Shown here: piece after piece, positions 60,300 to 64,000 of the stretch | Layout: every line of letters begins with the position of its first letter | Position numbering within the stretch: position 1 is the first letter of the stretch | Source of the DNA: Hysterangium stoloniferum | Lineage: Eukaryota; Basidiomycota; Agaricomycetes; Hysterangiales; Hysterangiaceae | DNA length: 64,000 nt | Assembly (NCBI GenBank): GCA_015178975.1 | Contig: WHVD01000135.1 | Location: forward strand, 62,001-126,000 | Direction: 5' to 3' | Made by a program: the position numbers and the translations under genes | The notes under the pieces: generated by a model | Seen by the model: only the letters and a program-made list of their open reading frames with translations | What the model was told of the DNA's origin: nothing | Database searches by the model: none

Positions 60300-60674
60300 T
60301 TGACATTGACTAAGGACAAACCGTCCACCATGTCTTGTTTACCATCCACACCAACACCACTGCTTACTCATGCAGAAATGAGAAGGAGATGCCAACTTGG
60401 ACTACCTCCTCTCCTTGTAAACCCCCTTGCAGACACCATACCTACAGCACCCTCTACCTCAAAGACCTGTTCAATCAAATCAGACTCTTCGGAAACAGAT
60501 ACAGACACAGACACTGAATACTCGACCTTTCAAACATACCCCTCACACCTCAAGGTCTCGTCAATACCACGAACCAAGACCTTAACAATGCCACAAGCTG
60601 AACTAAGCCAACCCATAGCCGAGGTCAAGGTCGGCAAACTAAAAGAATGCCCAATGCTTACCACTGGCCAATAC
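60300..60674 (+). pseudogene. Gag-like ORF cut by the Gypsy LTR at 60675
   Basis: Plus-strand ORF (first ATG 60330) with a Ser/Thr-rich start, a TDTDTDTEYS run and a Gag-like VGKLKECPMLTTGQ phrase that resembles the start of basidiomycete retrotransposon Gag domains. The ORF is broken at 60675, where the neighbouring element inserted. The rest of this element lies beyond the window or is lost. Confidence 0.6.
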
Positions 60675-61395
60675 TGTTAAGAACTGGAAACTGACTAATG
60701 TCGGTGGCCGATGGGGACCGATCGGAAGGACTTGGCTTCAGCTTATGTGCTGCACCCTCGCAAATATCTGTAGGTTGTCCTTAAATTTCGGACAGGCGAA
60801 GACTAAATCCTAAGAAGGACCTTTCGGTGAGATACCGATCGGAACCGAAGGACAGGTCAAGTGTCGGGCCAAGGGATCAGGCCGAGAATGGGCGAGCGCA
60901 CGTGAAGGCGGAAGGGGGTTCTTCTAGTATGAGACTGCTACAGACGTATGAGGGTATTCTGAGTCGATATTCTGATTGCCTGGTAACTACAATTACAGCG
61001 GGTTCATATACAAGTAACAGGCGTCTGGAAAATACTAATGGGGAGAAGGGCGGAACACGGTATTAACAATAAGCTTGACTAGGAACGGGAAGTTTATGAT
61101 TAGTTTGGAGGCCGATGATAACCGAGAGCGGGATTACGATAAAAGGAAATGGTTCAAGGACTACAAATATAGATAGACATATGCGAAACATAAGATTGAA
61201 CGGATCAACATAATAAAGGGGACGTATCAAAGTTTGACCAGACAATACGAGTTATTTTGACGTGGGCGTAAATGGAGTTTGATCTTCGCGAAACATTTGT
61301 CAGCTTTGGGGCCGATGGTTTCCGAGAGGATGACTTGAAACGTTGACAAGTGGCGATAACCTCAGGGCCGATAGGGTTGCAACACGGTCGTAACA
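60675..61395 (-). mobile_element. 3' LTR of a minus-strand Ty3/Gypsy element
   Basis: 721 bp. In element orientation it starts TGTTACGACCG and ends CAGTTCTTAACA. It directly follows the polypurine tract of the minus-strand element. The LTR motif is at 60730-60756. It keeps many CpGs, unlike its relative at 8675-9410. Confidence 0.9.
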
Positions 61396-61410
61396 GTATC
61401 TCCCCTTTTG
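61396..61410 (-). promoter_or_regulatory. Polypurine tract of the Gypsy element
   Basis: On the minus strand AAAAGGGGAGATAC abuts the LTR start. This is the expected plus-strand primer site and fixes the element orientation as minus, with the antisense gene inside the element. Confidence 0.8.
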
Positions 61411-61569
61411 GCCGAAATCCCAAGGAGGCCGAAAAATCTAGATCCCGTACGTAAAAACTTGTCGGGTACGGCTGGGTGTGTCAAACATCATGTGACTCGG
61501 CAAAAGTTTGCATATAAAAGTTTGAGAGTTCCTGGCGCTTGAAATTTCACTTCCCTTCCTTTAACCACC

Positions 61570-62548
61570 ATGACCATAGGCTCGGGGTCAAAGCCCTTCC
61601 CGGTTAGGTTAACAGTTGCACCCATGTTGGTGCCGAGTGGTACGGCGAATGCGAAGGAGCATCGGCGTATACTCGAGCAGAAGAAAAAGGCGCATGAAGA
61701 GGAGGAGCGGAAAGAGAAGGAGGAGTTGGCAGCCATCGAGGCCGAGGAAAAGAAACAGGCCGCAGAAGAGGCCGCGCGCAAGCACTGGGAAGCGGTGCTT
61801 GCAAAGAACAAGCAGCAGGAGGCCGATCGGGTGCGGGAGGAGGTGGCGAAAAAGAAGTGGGAGGGAAAGGTGAGTCGGCTCTGGTGTCTTTTGTGAACCT
61901 TACTGACAATATTTGTTAGCGCAAGGCTGCAACGCCTTCGGAGTCCGATGACGAAGAGGGAGAGGAGGACGAGGAGGATGCACCGGGGCCGTCGAGCCCC
62001 AAGGTGGGTTCGGTTTCCTAAAATAAAACTTCCTAAATAATTTTTTTCTATAGAAACAAAAGCAGGCCCCCAAGGCGGGGCCCGAAAATGACCCCAAGTG
62101 CAATCGGTGCACGAAACGGGGTCGAACCTGTCATCCCCGGACCAATGGTCGGGGCCGCACTTGTCAAGAGTGCGCTGATCAGAAGCTTGGGTGTGTTTTC
62201 CCGGGGGCCGATGGCTCATTCCAGGAGCGACAGGCCGATGCTCTAGAAGAGCAAAACCGCCTCATGCGGACCTACTTCTTGGAGACGAGTCGGTACCGAT
62301 ATGAGATGTTGCGACAACAAGGGCTCATAACTGAGCAATTGCGACTCTTGGGCGTCGGGCTGGAGAAACAGACCAGTGTTATTGAGTCTCTCGGTGGTCA
62401 ACTTGAGCAGTATTTGGAAGTCTCGAGTTGCGGTGGGCATGAAATTGGGGTTTCGGAGAAGGTCGGTGGTGTGGTATCGGTGGCTGTCGGTGCGGAGGAG
62501 GGTTCGGAGGTCGGAGAGGAGGGAGAAGTTGTAGAGGGAGAAACTTAG
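61570..62548 (+). CDS. Antisense gene within the Gypsy element: coiled-coil and cysteine-cluster protein, 292 aa
   Basis: Exons 61570-61869, 61920-62003, 62054-62548; two 50-bp GT-AG introns, both phase 0; 292 aa. Residues about 28-100 are a Glu/Lys/Ala-rich coiled coil (RILEQKKKAHEEEERKEKEE); exon 2 is acidic (SDDEEGEEDEEDAPGPSSP). Exon 3 holds six cysteines spaced C-X2-C-X6-C-X10-C-X2-C-X6-C (from CNRC to GCVF), similar to fungal binuclear zinc clusters, then a helical segment (ALEEQNRLMRTYFLETSRYR) and a Gly/Val/Glu-rich tail. It sits between the pol stop (62644) and the polypurine tract, on the strand opposite to pol, with its own upstream region beside the LTR (TATAAA at about 61512). 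Unlike pol, it has no stop or frameshift. Possible role: DNA/RNA-binding or regulatory accessory protein of the element; this is inference. Confidence 0.82.
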
Positions 62549-62643
62549 ATAGTGAAATATATCGGTTTTTCTTTTAAACAAACAAATCATAGCGTGAAAA
62601 CATAAGGCATAGTCGGAAAAAGGTCGGGTACCGCGTGATAGAC

Positions 62644-64000
62644 TTATAAGGAATTGAGAGGACCGGGTTTGTTCGGATAAGCTTGGTGAAACCCTAAAAC
62701 GATTTCCGAGGCATTACCGAGCTCTGTAGCTAGGATCCATGAAGTTTCTTCATCTGTACCTTCATAGCCAGCCCATTTGACCAAATAAAGTAATTTGCAT
62801 GAGCGTCAGCGATTGTCAATTTTTGAGTCTAGGATTTCTGATATCTCGAATTCGGGTTCCCCATCAATAATCACGGGTGGAGGTGGTGGTTGTATGCGAT
62901 CCGGTATATTGTTAGGAACACAAGGTTCTAACATAGATACATGAAATACCGGGTGCACTGCACGCATGTTGTCGGGGAGCCAAAGCGTCCATGAAAGCAT
63001 GCTGGCTTGTGCTATAACTTCAAAAGGACCTAAATATTTTTCAGAGAGCTTCTTAGAAGGTCTAGTAGTTCAGAAAAACTCGGCTTTAACGAATACTCGG
63101 TCTCCGATCTTGAAATCAGGAGGTGGAAGTCGGTTTTTATCCGCAGACCGTTGGTATCGTTCTTGAGCCATTGCGATAGTTTTACGAAGTTCTTGATGTA
63201 GCTCGTCGAGGTTTGTAACAAAGTCTTGAGCACGGGCGGATGCGAGATCGCATTCCGGGTGGATTGCGATGTTGGGGTTGTAGCCTTTATTTGCGAAGAA
63301 AGGCGAAATGCCAGTAGTGGCATTCGGTGCGTTGTTGTATGCGAATTCGGCCAGCGGTAGTAGTGATTTCCAATTGTCTTGTTGATAGTTGCAATAGACA
63401 CGGATGTATTGCTCCAAGGTTTGATTCATGCGTTCGGTTTGTCCATCGCCTTCTGGGTGATAGCCCGAAGTGAAATGTAACTTCATGTCTAGTGCTTTTC
63501 TGAGTGACCTAAAGAAGTGAGAGACAAACTCGGATCCGCGATCGGATGTGACATGCGACGGAACGCCATGCTTGGAAAATACATGGGTAACAAATAATTC
63601 AGCTAACTGTACAGATGTTATTGTGTCATATGTTGGAATGAAAATACTTTGCTTTGAGAGCCGATCCACAACAACTAGGATTGCTGTGTGACCTTCGGAT
63701 GCCGGTAGGTGCTCGATAAAATCCATAGAAATCGAGTTCCAAGGTTTTTCCGGTATCGGTAATTGTTTGAGTAGGCCATATGGTTTGTGTCGCTGTTATT
63801 TAGAGCGTAAACACGTAGTACAAGATTTACAATAGTGCTTAACAAAATCCCGGATGCCGGGCCATGTATATTCTCTTCTAATGAGTGAGAGGGTCTTATT
63901 GAGGCCGAAATGTCCTGAGATTGGGTGGTCGTGCTTATGTTGTAGGATTCGCAGCCGAAGGGTGTCGGAATCCGGTACATAAATGCGATTGTCAAGTCGA
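62644..64000 (-). pseudogene. Ty3/Gypsy pol: integrase and chromodomain-like C terminus, with stops
   Basis: Runs off the window at 64000. From 5': RNase H/integrase spacer, HHCC zinc-binding region (before 63800), core with Asp (ILVVVDRLSKQ), Asp (HVTSDRGSEF) and Glu (GQTERMN), the GPY-like part (KYLGPFEVIAQ, VHPVFHVSMLEP), and a chromodomain-like end (LLYLVKWAGYEGTDEETSW). The stop is at 62644-62646. In-frame stops near 63805 (TAA), 63068 (TGA) and 62810 (TGA) interrupt an otherwise single frame. Chromodomain-type (chromovirus-like) elements are common in fungi. Inactive as read, unless these are sequence errors. Confidence 0.88.

Noticed and set aside
61604..62219. Long minus ORFs opposite the antisense gene (61488-62219 and others)
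   Set aside because: They are shadow frames of the Glu/Lys-rich exon and introns; the plus-strand exons have consistent splice sites and phases.

Overview
The window looks like a chromosome segment of a filamentous fungus, most likely an agaricomycete basidiomycete. Genes are split by many short GT-AG introns (about 40-65 bp). Gene families expanded in that group are present: an esterase/NB-ARC/TPR NLR-like protein, a kinase-like protein with HRD and DFD motifs, and a Crinkler/RHS-type P-loop protein. Ty3/Gypsy, Ty1/Copia, Tad-like LINE, hAT and Tc1/mariner remnants fill much of the rest. No bacterial or viral gene organisation is visible. All gene identities come from reading motifs; no database search was run.

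Layout. 0.1-4.9 kb (minus): seven-exon NLR-like gene with about 17 tandem TPRs. 5-8.7 kb: degenerate proline-rich ORFs and unassigned DNA. 8.7-21.2 kb: CpG-poor retroelement graveyard with solo LTRs, a Gypsy integrase remnant, a foldback repeat holding a Copia fragment, and 20-bp minisatellites. 21.2-27.1 kb: CpG-retaining gene island with a five-exon orphan gene (plus) convergent with a seven-exon kinase-like gene (minus). 27.5-31.7 kb: Tc1, LINE and Copia remnants. 31.7-38.4 kb: second gene island with a solo LTR, a long minus-strand gene of unknown function and an intact six-exon hotdog thioesterase. 38.4-46.8 kb: CpG-poor region with a SANT-like gene split by a solo LTR, a hAT transposase and two more LTRs. 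46.8-57.5 kb: third gene island with a chimeric thioesterase/NLR fragment, an orphan 581-aa gene, a CRN/RHS-type 906-aa gene, and a 1.6-kb inverted duplication bracketing them. 57.9-59.6 kb: Tc1 element with unusual modular ends. 59.9-64 kb: an LTR/gag fragment invaded by a Ty3/Gypsy element whose 3' LTR, polypurine tract and pol (minus strand) flank an intact, spliced gene on the opposite strand.

The genes do not form a pathway. The NLR-like, kinase-like and CRN/RHS-type genes belong to fungal families linked to non-self recognition or intergenomic conflict; this role is inferred from family only. The most notable features are the antisense spliced zinc-cluster gene inside the Gypsy element, the Tc1 ends built from self-inverted 212-bp modules (same plan in three unrelated-sequence elements), a short motif shared by LTRs of several families, sharp CpG-depletion boundaries, and segmental duplications making chimeric gene pieces.
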